Below, piece after piece: positions 37,289 through 48,589 of a stretch of 64,000 nucleotides of DNA; position 1 is the first letter of the stretch, and each line of letters begins with the position of its first letter. Source of the DNA: Punica granatum (taxonomy: Eukaryota; Streptophyta; Magnoliopsida; Myrtales; Lythraceae); NCBI RefSeq assembly GCF_007655135.1, contig NC_045127.1, positions 7,015,001-7,079,000 on the forward strand. The letters are read 5' to 3'. The notes under the pieces were generated by a model. The model worked only from the letters and a program-made list of their open reading frames with translations. It was not told where the DNA came from and made no database searches. Made by a program: the position numbers and the translations under genes.

Positions 37289-37519
37289 ACTACGTTTGAT
37301 TTCATAGTAGGATTTTAAAATCAGATTTTGATTTTGAAAAATAGTAGTATAAATAAGGTCCATCATTTGACTTTGTATGAATTAATTATTTTATTGTGGA
37401 AAAAGTGGTATAAATAGGACCCACTCTTTGACTTTATATGAGTTATTTTGTTTTGTAGTGGATAGAATTAAATTAGAATAATGATTTTAAAATAACATCT
37501 TAAAACCAAACAGGGCCTA
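37289..37519. mobile_element. MITE copy B (GTTTGATT / AACCAAACAGGGC ends)
   Basis: Starts ACTACGTTTGATTTCATAG and ends AAACCAAACAGGGCCT. The outer sequences are inverted relative to each other (GGATTTTAAAATCAGATT near the left, TGATTTTAAAATAACATC near the right). The interior GTATAAATAGGACCCAC, then TTGACTTTATATGAGTTATT matches copy A at 17.3 kb. Confidence 0.65.
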
Positions 37520-38039
37520 ACTCTTTCAATTTTGACTTTTGAGTTTCTTCTCCATTCATATAATTCAAACATGAGATCTTGTTTGAGAAAGGATTGCAAA
37601 GCTACCTAAACTAGCCAATATTGATGGAATTTCTTCTTCTCTCTTTTTTTTTTAAATTAAAAAAACACTGGTAGACCGTTTTACGATATATAAGAAATGA
37701 TAAAATAAATCTAAGTAATGATAATCGAATTTGAAAAAAATTATCTTTTTTCTCAATCCAGTCTTTTGTTTTCTCTACGGGTGGATTCTACGTGTAGGAC
37801 TAGAGAGGAAACGTCTCATGCTCGCATGCAGCCACACTGTGTTGAGGCGATCTCCTCTTTCCACACTTGGTCCATCTCTATCTTAGTATCTTTCCCTTCT
37901 CTTTTCTTATTATATTCTAGGGAAAAATGATTAGCTGTGTATTTGAGAGCATAAAAAATAATTATTAAAATTGCAAGTATTTTTCCACTTTCAATGTGAA
38001 TGAGAAATTAACGAGTCATGATATAATTAAGCAGAATAG

Positions 38040-38040
<1 letters not shown>

Positions 38041-38072
<32 letters not shown>
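38041..38072. repeat. (TA)n microsatellite followed by (TATG)n
   Basis: About ten TA units followed by three TATG units, 330 bp upstream of the first GASA gene. Likely unstable in length between individuals. Confidence 0.8.
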
Positions 38073-38073
<1 letters not shown>

Positions 38074-38287
38074 GGCTACGTATAAATTATATTTGAGAAT
38101 TATTATGAGAAAAGGAACGATATGGAACCGCTCTCTCTGAGAAGTTTTGCATCCCTATATTTATCCTTCTTTTATTTATCTACTACGCCAACTTACGTGT
38201 CCTTCTTGTAAGTTAACATTGAGAATTTTATTTATTACGATACGAGGAAAAAAAAAATCCATCTCTAGATGTTTAAAAATGTAGTCC

Positions 38288-38296
38288 TATAAATAG
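38288..38296 (+). promoter_or_regulatory. TATA box of GASA gene 1
   Basis: TATAAATAG about 110 bp upstream of the ATG at 38407. An almost identical box occurs at the same distance in GASA gene 2. Confidence 0.65.
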
Positions 38297-38406
38297 CAGG
38301 GACTCCACTCTCTTTTATGCACGAGATATAATCGATCAAAGTAGAGATCTGAAGCTGTTATACTAAGCAACGAAACGGTTTAGCAAGTTAGAACCAAGAC
38401 ATCGCC

Positions 38407-39017
38407 ATGTCGAAGGTTGTAGTTGCTTCGTTTGTACTTTGCCTCTTGCTTCTCCATCAACTTGCATCAGTCGAAGCCGATGATCAGATGGTAATAATCG
38501 AAAATCATAGTTCCTTTACGTAATTTCGATTGTATTTGTTTTTTTATGTTAAACATTTTAATATTGAGAGTCCATTAACAATATATGTATGCAGCAAAAT
38601 TATAAATTTAAGTTGAACTTCTCTCCATAAATTCAATGTGCTTGTCGTGTCCACTTATTTTTCATTTGATGCATGGTCGATGAAGGATCGAACCGCGGAA
38701 GCGAAGAGCGACGTTTCTGAACAGAAGATAGGTATGTGAGTCTATTCTTGTTTATTTTCAGGAAATATATGTTCCAATGTATTGCTTCAGATTTTCAGCT
38801 TGATAAACAAAGCTACATAATTTGTTGCGCATCAGACTGCAAAGCGGCTTGCGCTGCTAGGTGCCGGTTAGCTTCGAGGCAGAATCTTTGCCATAGAGCC
38901 TGTGGAACCTGCTGCGCCCGGTGCAACTGCGTGCCTCCAGGCACATCTGGTAACCGCGATGTTTGTCGTTGCTATGCCACGATGACCACTCACGGCGGCC
39001 GTCTCAAATGCCCTTAG
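38407..39017 (+). CDS. GASA: GASA/snakin peptide 1 (gibberellin-regulated family)
   Basis: Three exons (38407-38490, 38686-38731, 38836-39017), in phase, give 103 residues. Exon 1 encodes the signal peptide (MSKVVVASFVLCLLLLHQLA) with likely cleavage at VEA before DDQM, so the peptide should be secreted to the cell wall. Exon 2 is a short polar linker (DRTAEAKSDVSEQKI). Exon 3 carries the complete about 60-residue GASA domain with all 12 conserved cysteines, from DCKAACAARCRL through ACGTCCARCNCVPPGTSGN to RLKCP. GASA/snakin peptides act in hormone-regulated growth and in defence against microbes. The usual CPCYANMTTHGG reads CRCYATMTTHGG here, a Pro-to-Arg change. It is the first of three tandem genes, all with an intron after the signal-peptide exon and another splitting the Asp codon just before the first domain cysteine. 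Confidence 0.93.
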
Positions 39018-39019
39018 GA

Positions 39020-41660
39020 ACTCTTTGTAGTAGACTGCTCTCCTGTATATGCATGTCTTGATCAGTGTGGTACATATATATAGTTTTTTTTTTGGTAAAT
39101 CAGTGTAGTACATATTATGTAACGAAATAGAGAGGTGGTGGATAATATAAGAAAATTCCTTCTTGTAAAAAATTATAATGTAATTGTGAAATAGGAATTC
39201 CCTTTTACCGGTAGAAATCCTCCCATGTGAAAAGTAATGAAGTAAACTAAATAAAGCTATTTGTACCCCAAAAAAAAGAAAAGAAATTAGGACTGTTTCC
39301 TTTTACTTAATGGAGTAGTAAGGCTGTGTCTATGGCATGTAAGTGCGTATAAATGTATCTGCATAAGATGTACATATATGAATCAATTTCGGGTTAGTAC
39401 ACGTGATTTATTCAATATTATCAATTTTACAGCGACCTTATTTTATTTATATTTTTAACTTCCCATTGTAGCTCTTTATATATTCTCTTATGTAAAGATG
39501 CCATCAGATTGATTTTTCCGGCTCAAGCGATTCTAAAATTGATGCTAAAGGTTGCTTTCAAACTACTATTATCACAGTTGGAATAATTCCAAATTGTAAT
39601 ATCAGAGTCTGCTTCAGTAAATTGTCTTTGTATACGTGTTAAGCCAGCTTAACATTTCAGTAAAATGCTACTCTTAACCACAAAAGAAAAGAAAAGAAAA
39701 GAAAAGAAAATATATATCTTACACCGACGTATGGGAAAATACATTGCCTCCACTAAAAATGGATATTTATGGTCGAAAAGAGCTCGATTATTAAGAATCG
39801 AAATTCGAATGCCTCCAAAATGCATTTTTCACATTAAATAGTGTAATTTTTAATAATTAAAAAAAAGCATACAGATGATCCATTGCGAATATTGAATTTG
39901 CAATCTCTTAACATGAGAACGTGCATAACTACGTGCATAACTGTATTATCCCTCTTCTTCAATAATAAAATTTAAGAGGAATTTTAACATGAAAACGTTC
40001 GTAACTGCATTAGCCCTATTCTTCAATAGTATAACAAAGAGGAATTTAACCGAAGGAGAGGATAAACGATACAGCGTATGCGTGTAAAATATTCCCTCCG
40101 AATACAATCATGAACCACGAGCAATAGACTTCTATCAGAACTTATTGGAAACAACCGTCCTGAAATTTTCGAGAATAATTCTGTCGTATTTTTCACATGA
40201 TATTTCTAATTTATAGGGCTCCAAATTTTCCCATGAAATAATTAACATATATAGAACACTTCACACCGATTACATATAAATGGATCCGGTTTGATGGTGA
40301 CCATGTGGACCCGGAGGACAGGGAATATATATAATTGTTAGGTTTACTTGTATAGACAGTCAACAGATACAAGGTGATAATCGGAGCAATGGAAATTGAG
40401 GCAGAACTCTGATAACAGAGATATTTTTTAACCAGGAATGAAGTTATTATGTTGATTTTTTTTCGGTCGGTGATTTTATCGCAATCAAGTGGTTATTGGT
40501 TCACATTCACTCAGATAGCGATGCAATTGAGTGATACCTAAAATTGTGCAAGCTAGCTATAGTAATTAGTCGGCATGCATGGGTAACCTTCTACTATAGA
40601 TATTCCTTGTTTTCTTTTAATTGTGATTGAGCGCATACAAGTCATATCAAAGATATGCTGGAAGGCTTCTTATTCGAAGAGCACTCCTTAGTGAACCGAC
40701 CCGATTTGATCTAAAATTGATCAGAACACGTTAGACTTTCAAATATCATACAAATGGCATTTGAATGGGCGTTTAAAAATCAATATTTACAAGAAAGAGG
40801 TGAAGTTCAATGGCAAATGCCTTAATTTGGTAATTTAAAAATTTCATGTTTAGTTCTCGTAATGAAACTAAATGACTATTTTATTATAAAAAGGTTTAAG
40901 GTGCAATCATTTTAAAAATAAATGTATCATGCATATAAGTAAATTACTTAAAAATATAGTAAATTAATTTAATTTTAAAGTAAACTACACGTCTTTTGAG
41001 GAAATTCAGGATGGGGCCACATGGACTCGGGGGCAATTGCTCACTGGAAATTTGAAATTTTCAATTTTTGCCCAAAAAATAATTATTCTAAGTTTTGCTC
41101 AATAATAAGAATATGAAATTGATATTTTGTCCTTACCGAAAGCATTATTTATGCATTATTCATGTTAATTCATATTTTTACCCCACTGAATCAAAATTTT
41201 GACTTCATTTTTGAGTAACTTACACATATTTTGAAAAACTAATTGGGATAAATTACTTAAAAATCCCTTTATTAGTTTTTTTTATATTGTATTTATAGGT
41301 CTTCTTTATCATCTACGAAAATAATCAATATTAAAACTTTAATTATTTTAGTGTTTGGCCGACATTTTTCTTGTCATCAAGGTCGTTGGTCCCAACTCGA
41401 GCATCTTTAAGAAAGAAAAGATGAACTCTCTGAAGGTCTTAAAGTTTAAATAATCTGTTCCGTTTTTAGGGATGAAGATGAACTACTTCAGAGAATCTTT
41501 CTTCTTCTTCTTTTTTTGTTTGTTTTTTGGTTAACAATCACATAAAAGTCAAATCAAACATAAAAAAAATATCTAATTACTGTGTCCATGTCCCACGTTA
41601 TAATAATGCATTGCCAGCCGCGTACGTACTATGTCCCTCACTTCTCTCTCTCGATCTCTC
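39020..41660. other. Intergenic between GASA genes 1 and 2, no gene seen
   Basis: AT-rich spacer of about 2.7 kb. Contains an (AAAAG)n run near 39685-39710 and a GAATTTTAACATGA...CGT segment repeated near 39908 and 39974 (GTGCATAACTACG / CGTTCGTAACTGC), suggesting a short local duplication. No open frame has a signature. Confidence 0.4.
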
Positions 41661-41670
41661 TATTGATCGC

Positions 41671-41679
41671 TATAAATAG
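41671..41679 (+). promoter_or_regulatory. TATA box of GASA gene 2
   Basis: TATAAATAG about 100 bp upstream of the ATG at 41780, preceded by a CT-rich patch at 41640-41665. Confidence 0.65.
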
Positions 41680-41779
41680 GAGCTACCGTCTCTCAGGTTT
41701 ATGCACTGAAATCTGTACTTAGCAAGCTTAAGATATAACTGGCATTACCTCGTACTTGTTCACCAATTTCTCCATAGTC

Positions 41780-42358
41780 ATGGCCATCTCCAAGACTTCT
41801 GTTGCCTGTTTCCTGCTAGTCGTTTCCGTCCTACTCGTCCAGCAGCTCGTTGAAGCCGATGATCGTAAGGTAAAATCAAATTCTTCCAGTGCTGATCGTA
41901 CTGTATATGTGATCACTCACTAGCTAGCAGATATTTTACTTCTTCTCACACATACGTAAATCATGCACACGAAAACCTTCGGCCTATATTTATCTCTTAG
42001 CTTCGATTGATTTTATGAATTATGTGCAGGCCACCGAGGGGTATGCTAGGGGAAGCTCCCCACCTCAAAAAATAGGTATATGTAAAATCTATTGTTATAT
42101 GCCTACATATAATTAAACTTCTGATTCCTCAGGAGAAATTTCGTGGTATTAATGTCATTATTATTAATATCGACAGATTGCGGAGGGGCGTGTACTGCTA
42201 GGTGCCAGTTATCATCGAGGCCGAGGCTGTGCAAGAGGGCATGCGGGACATGCTGCTCTCGCTGCAGCTGCGTACCGCCGGGGACTTCCGGCAACTACGA
42301 TGCCTGCCCCTGCTATGCTAGCCTCACCACCCACGGCGGCCGGCGCAAGTGCCCTTGA
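41780..42358 (+). CDS. GASA: GASA/snakin peptide 2
   Basis: Three exons (41780-41869, 42030-42075, 42177-42358), in phase, give 105 residues. The signal peptide (MAISKTSVACFLLVVSVLLV) probably ends at VEA before DDRK. The linker ATEGYARGSSPPQKI is followed by a full 12-cysteine GASA domain (DCGGACTARCQLSSRPRLC, then ACGTCCSRCSCVPPGTSGN, ending LTTHGGRRKCP). Exon 2 is 46 bp and exon 3 is 182 bp, exactly as in gene 1. Promoter layout and signal-peptide end (EADD) are also shared, so genes 1 and 2 look like the more recent duplicates of the trio. The role is as for the family: secreted cysteine-rich peptide in hormone-regulated growth or defence. Confidence 0.93.
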
Positions 42359-42679
42359 AAATATTATCGATCCATTGCGACCTCTCAACCTTTCTATATA
42401 TATTTTTCTGTCTCTTAATAATAATAATAAAAAAAAAGCAACGTAAACGTTTGGGCACCCGATTTCCTGATCGGATGTACTTAGCAAGTAGGATGTCCAT
42501 ATATGGTTTCATGAAGCAGCGTGCTTATGTATGATGTATAAATTTTCTCAAATGGAGTGTCCTGTCTTTTGTCCTTTCTTAGCTTTTGCCTTTTGCCAAA
42601 TCCCCCCTCTCTCTTCTCCAATAAAAATATTAAAAATTCTACTAATTATCCACAAAGGGTTGGCCAACTAGGTTTCATA

Positions 42680-42835
42680 TGAGCTAATTTTTCAATTATA
42701 AGAGAAGTTCATTGCCTTAATATGATAAAATAAAAATCTTAATAGTTAATGAAAGAGCATCAATAATTTCACAACGAGAATTGAACCTGTAATTTCTTGA
42801 TTGACGGATGAGACGTGCATTGCACCCTCTTTCTC
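42680..42835 (-). repeat. tRNA-derived SINE-like copy
   Basis: The minus-strand head GGTGCAATGCACGTCTCATC is followed by TCAAGAAATTACAGGTTCAA, then TTCTCGTTGTG. The GGTTCAATTCTC part is a good B box. The tail is A/T-rich. This is the best preserved of the copies in the window. Confidence 0.5.
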
Positions 42836-42839
42836 TCCA

Positions 42840-44025
42840 TGTGAGCGAACTTTTACCTAATATAAATTCAAAATCGATTTAACATATGTCGAAAAAAGAG
42901 TCGAGTTGAAACTTGAGCGGAGCTTAACTTGACTAGAAGGAGGAATTATCACTTTAGGCCCAAACATGGAGAAAATCAGAACCCTCCCATTTTCCAAGTT
43001 AACAAAGGCCCAAATATTCGTGGAGTAATAAAGCCCATTTTAGATCCCAAAGGGGAAGTCTCATGATGTATATAGGCTTATGTGTTCATGGATGAACCTA
43101 TATTGGACACGAACGCCACCAATCCCGATCAATATTTACCAATTACTATCCCCGGTGGCTTTAGATGACGCGAAGAAAAATGGATTTGTGCGGGTTACTT
43201 GGACTAGACAAGTTCGTTCATTTGGTCATTGCCGTTCACATTCTAATAGTCCATGCGGTATCCGTGCGGCATTTTAATCTCTATGCTGTATTAATAGAAG
43301 ATGAGAGACACAGTTTGGGAGAAAAATACTCTCACGTTGCATTCAACTGCAGGTTTACATCAGCACATATACACTTACTGAGAATAGGAAAAGATAAAGT
43401 TTGCTAATTGCCTATCTATTCACAAGGGAAATGGAGTTAGGTGAAAGAAGAATTCGGAGGAGAATCTGCTCATACAATAGAGGGAGAAATATCCGAACGG
43501 ACTCCCTTCACAGTATTAACCCTTAAACTAAACCTCCTTTCATTATATATCAGGCCCTACTTCCACTTCCTTGCAATCATGATTTTCAGTTTTTACCGTG
43601 TAAGGAAAGGAAATTTGCCAGCAGAGGACTGCAAGCAACGTTCATCTTTCTTGCTGGGCCATGGAAGTAGCTCCGTGGGCTGATTAAGGCCGACAACATG
43701 TGATGTGAGTGAGCTCCTAAATGGACCAACCGGTTTGAGTTCTATAGCATGTTTAATCATTTGGTTTCACAGATGCAATTTTCCGGCTCTTCAATCGGCT
43801 CCTCGCACATGATTCGACTCCTCTGGATTGATTGAACACCAATGTTTTTGTGATGAGAATATGTGGTATAGGATTAAGAGTTGCCTTCTGCTTAAACACT
43901 AAGCATGGGGAAATGTCGCGTCCTCTTCTCATGTCCTTCCTCTTCCCTTCTCTGGTTTTCTAACTCATCGGGAAAAGAAGACAATTTAATCATCCACCTA
44001 ACCCCACCCCCCCTCTCCGTAGACA
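42840..44025. other. Intergenic between GASA genes 2 and 3, no gene seen
   Basis: Mixed-composition spacer. The open frames at 43080-43277, 43165-43407 and 43441-43683 have no family signature. The last 100 bp is the pyrimidine-rich promoter of GASA gene 3. Confidence 0.4.
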
Positions 44026-44029
44026 CCTC

Positions 44030-44036
44030 TATATAA
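44030..44036 (+). promoter_or_regulatory. TATA box of GASA gene 3
   Basis: TATATAA 84-90 bp upstream of the ATG at 44120, after a C-rich stretch (CCCCACCCCCCC). Confidence 0.6.
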
Positions 44037-44119
44037 TGAAGAACACACATTCTCCTCTTTTCACCTGCAACAGATCATCAGATACAACCTCGGACAATTG
44101 TTCCTCTGGCAAATTGAGA

Positions 44120-44682
44120 ATGGTATTCTTCAAAGGTTGTGCACTGGCCTTGGTTCTCTTATCACTCCTCGCCATCGGTCCTGCCCAAGGTGACCATATG
44201 GTAAACCAGATATGATCGTGTTAATTCTTTCATTTCACTTGGTTTAATTTTGATCCATTCCTCGCAATGAAGAAAAATGTTTCTTGTCACGATGAGCAGC
44301 TGGGAAGTAATTCTTGCCCGGTGATCGAGTTGAATTCCGTCAAGGACAACGCGCCGAGTCCACCTCCTCCCAAGATAGGTACTTTTGCAGTATTATGAAT
44401 CACGCCGAAATCTCAATGCTGGTCTGCCAGTAGCATGAAATTCTGCTATACATGTCTCATGATATTGTGTATGTATGATGTGTCTGGTTCTTATGAACAG
44501 ACTGTGATGCGGCATGCTCAGCTCGGTGCAGGCTATCGTCACGACCTCATCTCTGCAAGAGGGCATGTGGGACGTGCTGTGAGCGCTGTGATTGCGTTCC
44601 TCCTGGAACTTCAGGGAACTATGATGTCTGCCCTTGCTATGCCAATATGACCACCCATGGTGGCCGCCACAAATGCCCCTAG
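44120..44682 (+). CDS. GASA: GASA/snakin peptide 3 with an extra linker cysteine
   Basis: Three exons (44120-44200, 44300-44378, 44501-44682), in phase, give 113 residues. The signal peptide is MVFFKGCALALVLLSLLAIG with likely cleavage around PAQG before DHM. The middle exon is longer than in genes 1 and 2 (79 bp) and encodes a Pro-rich linker, LGSNSCPVIELNSVKDNAPS followed by PPPPKI. It holds one cysteine outside the canonical set. Exon 3 encodes a complete 12-cysteine GASA domain (DCDAACSARCRLSSRPHLC, then ACGTCCERCDCVPPGTSGN, ending CPCYANMTTHGGRHKCP). Its third exon has the same 182-bp length and the same split Asp codon as its neighbours, which shows common descent. It is a secreted peptide, with family role in growth or defence. 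Confidence 0.93.
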
Positions 44683-44689
44683 GCAAGGC

Positions 44690-45690
44690 TGCAGACTGTA
44701 CGGTTTTATCATATGGGCGATGAGAGTTTATTGGTCATGGCGTGCATAAATTACACCAAATAGTATGCATATACACACACTCGTGTACGAAGTATCATTA
44801 TACATCTGCATTTATGATATGATCCCAATTCGAAATACGATTATCTGGTAGGTAAGTACTAGGTAAGTTCTTCGGTTCTCCACATTTCTTGATTTCAACT
44901 ACACGAATAGTATACGTCAAGCGCATCTTTGAAATCTTACCATAGCCGGTTTAGCCATTTAGGTTTAAGTATGCTTCCTAACGCTATCCATACTATTATT
45001 CTTGACCCAAACCTAGCTAGCTTGGTTCGGATTTGATCGCTCAAAATCTTCATGCTAGTAATTTAAGCCAAGGATTCAGGATCGGGCTACACCTCCGAAA
45101 GACAACTCTTGTAGATGGATGGTCTGATTCTCTCATAGTTTTTTTTGGTTCAATTTCTCTCATAAATTAGCCAACTACTTCCATAGGACGCCTACAATGC
45201 ACCATAAGAGGGAATGTTAAGCGATGACATAAACTGGCTTAGTGAAGTTTTCCTGTTATAAGGCGATGGCCATTGCTTGATTCCCTCTTCAATCCTTGAT
45301 TAGAGCATGACATGAGCTTGCCTGCCACTATCATCAGACTGTACTTATCCAACTCATAGTACTAATTTAAAACTGAGGACTCCCTAATTATGATAATTTT
45401 TTGGTAATCTTATATTGTCACGTCAAGTGAGAAAACACTGATTACATTATAAGAAATAAGGGAATAAATATTAATCACTCGCATAATTAGCATAAAAGTT
45501 ATTAACGATAGAAACTAAACGTTTTATTGATTATTATGTTTTTATAAGGTAGAATCATTTAAAATTTTCTCTTTTATTATTGTTTACACTCATTTTTGGC
45601 ACTTCGTGATGAGTTGGACCTTGACGTGTCATGGATCAAATAAAACCCGCGAGACTCCATGGACGCAGCTCATGATCGAATTATTGATGA
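44690..45690. other. Intergenic, no gene seen
   Basis: AT-rich 3' flank of the GASA array. No open frame of note and no element ends. Confidence 0.4.
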
Positions 45691-45714
45691 AACCCGACCC
45701 AAAACCACGGTAAC

Positions 45715-46670
45715 ACCTGTTTTGGACAATCGCATGAGGATTGGCATTGCGGGTGGCGCCTGTGGATTATTTCCAGGCTAAAGCCATATTTCGTCCATAT
45801 TTGGTGGCTTTCATTTTTCTTACATGCGAATGATCCCGCGGAGGAAATAGAAGATTGCATAATCAGATAAATGGAGAAAGATTATTCCATTTTGGTTGAC
45901 TAGAAGATGCCACATTGGGCGGAGAATATACATGGCAGCAAAGGAAAGAGGTTATGGACCTACGTGGACGACTTCTTGGAGCTTGTTTCGTAGGATATTC
46001 ACCTGTAGGTGGATTTCCATTTTATTTATATTTCGCTGCTCTATTTAGATCAATAACATTTTCCGATTACGTGAATTATTTCTCACATAGTCCTAGGGTT
46101 AGCTAATTACCTAGGTTAGTCGTTTATTTCCCGGTTTTTGTTGTCTTGGGCGACACTCATGCTTAGCTTATATAAGTCGAGTTTCTTTATTGTAATTCTC
46201 CCATTCCGCACATAAAACAACTACGCATATTATTTTTCCTATCTTTATCTTTATCGTACTCGCATCTTACGTATCTAAATTCACCACACTCTTTACCTTC
46301 CATACACTAAACCGCATTCCAAAGAAACCCTATTGACCTTTTAGGGTCACCATATCACCTATCCCTCGGCTACCACATTTAGTCTTGGCTTTCGGGTCAA
46401 GGCATCCGTCGAGCTTTAGAGAGCGAGGCACTACGCACTAGATCGGTGAGGACGGCTGGTGGTTTCGCCACCTTACTATTTTGGGAATGCGCCTAGCACG
46501 CCTGGCATTCTAACCGCCATGCACGTGTGCTGGAAGGAGGTCCGCGTGAAAAAGAGGTGGAACAACTATACACGTAAGTATCCACTCCTTATATACCATC
46601 ATCTTTTCGAGATTTGGATGTTCCTTGTTTCACTAATAATTGGTCGGGCGAGGGAAATTTAATGGGAAAA
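45715..46670 (+). mobile_element. Possible LTR (solo or truncated) of a retrotransposon
   Basis: A promoter-like block (TTATATAAG at 46168-46176) is followed by TTTCTTTATTGTAATTCTCC and CACATAAAACAACTACGCAT. This looks like the TATA box, transcript start and polyadenylation zone of plant LTRs. The block contains no coding sequence. Its ends are uncertain, and I found no second copy in the window or clear target duplication. Confidence 0.35.
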
Positions 46671-47376
46671 AAAATCGATTGAAACTAATTCCATAGATAG
46701 GCGTTAAGTAAGGACCAGAACATGCCTACATTAAAATGTGAAAGGACTACTAAAATGTAAAAAGAATTTATTGATGGGCTAAAATTGGTGAGCCATCAAA
46801 TTAGATGGTAAGAAAATGAATAAATCCCTCCAAAATAGTTTCTGGTGAGACTACATGGTATGGTACTCTTAGTTTATCGAAAAAAAGGGAAGACATTAGA
46901 CATACCCCTCGATAATTGATGGTCCTCACAATGAGATACTTCCAGTTCGCCCTAAATCTTTGTACCGTAGATAAAGTCGATCCATATAAGACGCAACTTA
47001 TCGACCGTTGGCCCGACTCGTGCTTATGTTTCTTTTCCGAGATACTTTTAAATCAGTTGGAGGTTGACAAAAAGCACCTGATATTGAAAAGACGAGAAAA
47101 GGTCACGCACTCTACGTGACGAGGCCCACGCCGCTGTGGAGGGAATTCAATTTCTCCCTTGCTCTTCCATCTCCCCTATATCAATTTAATCGTCATCAGC
47201 CCCGCCGATTAATCGCCGATGTGATCCGTACATTTGTATAGAACTCCTCTCGGTCTCACTCGCTTCTACCCCCGTGGAAAACGGAAACCCACTCCAGGGC
47301 CCCAACCCGGGAGGACCGCAGACTACACCCGCTCAGCGCGTGCGAAGCACCTCCCCCATCGGAGCCGCCTCATTGT

Positions 47377-47382
47377 CACGTG
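47377..47382. promoter_or_regulatory. G-box CACGTG
   Basis: Core CACGTG within TTGTCACGTGAATTAC. G-boxes bind bZIP and bHLH factors in light and stress responses. The distance to the next start codon (about 1.6 kb) makes its target uncertain. Confidence 0.4.
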
Positions 47383-47465
47383 AATTACACGTTCCCACCG
47401 TGGAGCGTGGGGCTTTGGTATATTCCCCACCAGAAGCGGTGGAAAGTGCTCATGACAGTCCTTCC

Positions 47466-47477
47466 CGCCACGTGGCG
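47466..47477. promoter_or_regulatory. 12-bp palindromic G-box
   Basis: CGCCACGTGGCG is a perfect 12-bp palindrome around CACGTG, and CCACGTGG is a high-affinity G-box. It lies 89 bp after the first G-box. Confidence 0.45.
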
Positions 47478-47827
47478 GTGATCGAGGGGGTCTTGCAATG
47501 ACAGCCGTTGATAACATGGCAGGATTAAAGTTCGGTTATGCTTTTATTCCTGAGAGAGGGATGAAGAGCGTTAAAGTTAACCGTCCTCTCTAACAGAAGT
47601 GAACGGTGGGCCCGCGGCTAGTTCTAGCCGTCGATTCGGCGCCCGTAGGTAAAAGATCCGTCCGACGTGGCCGACACGTAGGAATTCCCCCGGTGCTCTC
47701 CCCTCTCCAATCCGACGGCCGAGAGGGGATCGAGGCTTGGCGACCGTCGATTGAGTAGTGGGGCACGAGGAAGTGGAAAGCATTGAAGAAGGATTTATGG
47801 GCAGAGGAGACGAGTGAGAGAAAGACT

Positions 47828-47830
<3 letters not shown>

Positions 47831-47874
<44 letters not shown>
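47831..47874. repeat. (GA)n microsatellite
   Basis: About 21 uninterrupted GA units after ACTGAGATAGAG. It probably lies in the promoter or far leader of the downstream plus-strand gene. Confidence 0.9.
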
Positions 47875-47877
<3 letters not shown>

Positions 47878-48402
47878 CGTTTTTTCCGTCTTTATGGAGA
47901 CTTGTTGAGGGATGAGGAAAAGTGGGATTTCTCTGTTGATTGCTTTGCTACCTCTGCTCCTCCGGGGAATCTTGAATGGGTAGCTAGTCGGTAGCCGGCT
48001 GCTCTGTTTTCGAGGAATCTTGAATGGGTTTTTCCTGCTCATTGCGGGGCTTTTTCTTAGTGGGAATCTGAGGAGGAGGAAGATGCGCTCGAATGTGTGT
48101 GAAAATGCAGAGTATATCGCCCATTTGGGGTTCGATCGGGTGGATTATCTTTCTTTTCATAATCGCGAGGGGATAATCAGAGGGATAATGCATGGTTGGT
48201 TCTGAAGAGGATTGCGTGCTTTAAGCGGACTCTGTTTCTCCCCCACTACTCTGCCTGCTCTGCTCCTCCTACATTTCAACTTCTGGAAGAGACGGATTGA
48301 GATCTTCTGGTCTTTTTTGCCTTTTCGAGGATTTTTCACGGTTGGATATTGAAGAAATTGCAGAATCACTCTCTCACTCTCCTCCCTTCCGTCCGTGCTT
48401 TT

Positions 48403-48425
48403 TATCTCATTCTCTCTCTACTCTG

Positions 48426-48480
<55 letters not shown>
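48403..48480. repeat. (CT)n microsatellite, partly CTCTGT
   Basis: CTCTGTCTCT repeats lead into a long pure CT run ending at 48480. It probably lies in the transcribed leader of the gene starting at 48972. Confidence 0.9.
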
Positions 48481-48482
<2 letters not shown>

Positions 48483-48589
48483 CTTTATTTCAAGAAGAAC
48501 CTGATTCTCTGAACACGAGGAATGAATTTGCTCTTTCCTTGTGCTCTTTTTCACTCTATTATATCTCAGTGGTCATCTCTCTCCTCAGT

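Larger units (their letters stand above)
46671..47830. other. Intergenic/upstream of the 13-exon gene, G-box elements
   Basis: The first half is AT-rich. From about 47110 the sequence is GC-richer and contains two CACGTG G-boxes (listed separately). Several overlapping open frames on both strands are compositional. A plausible distal promoter for the gene starting at 48972. Confidence 0.4.

Noticed and set aside
47590..48042. 150-codon minus-strand open frame with a long Ser-Leu run
   Set aside because: The run is simply translated (GA)n microsatellite, and the rest has no motif. It lies in the upstream region of a plus-strand gene.
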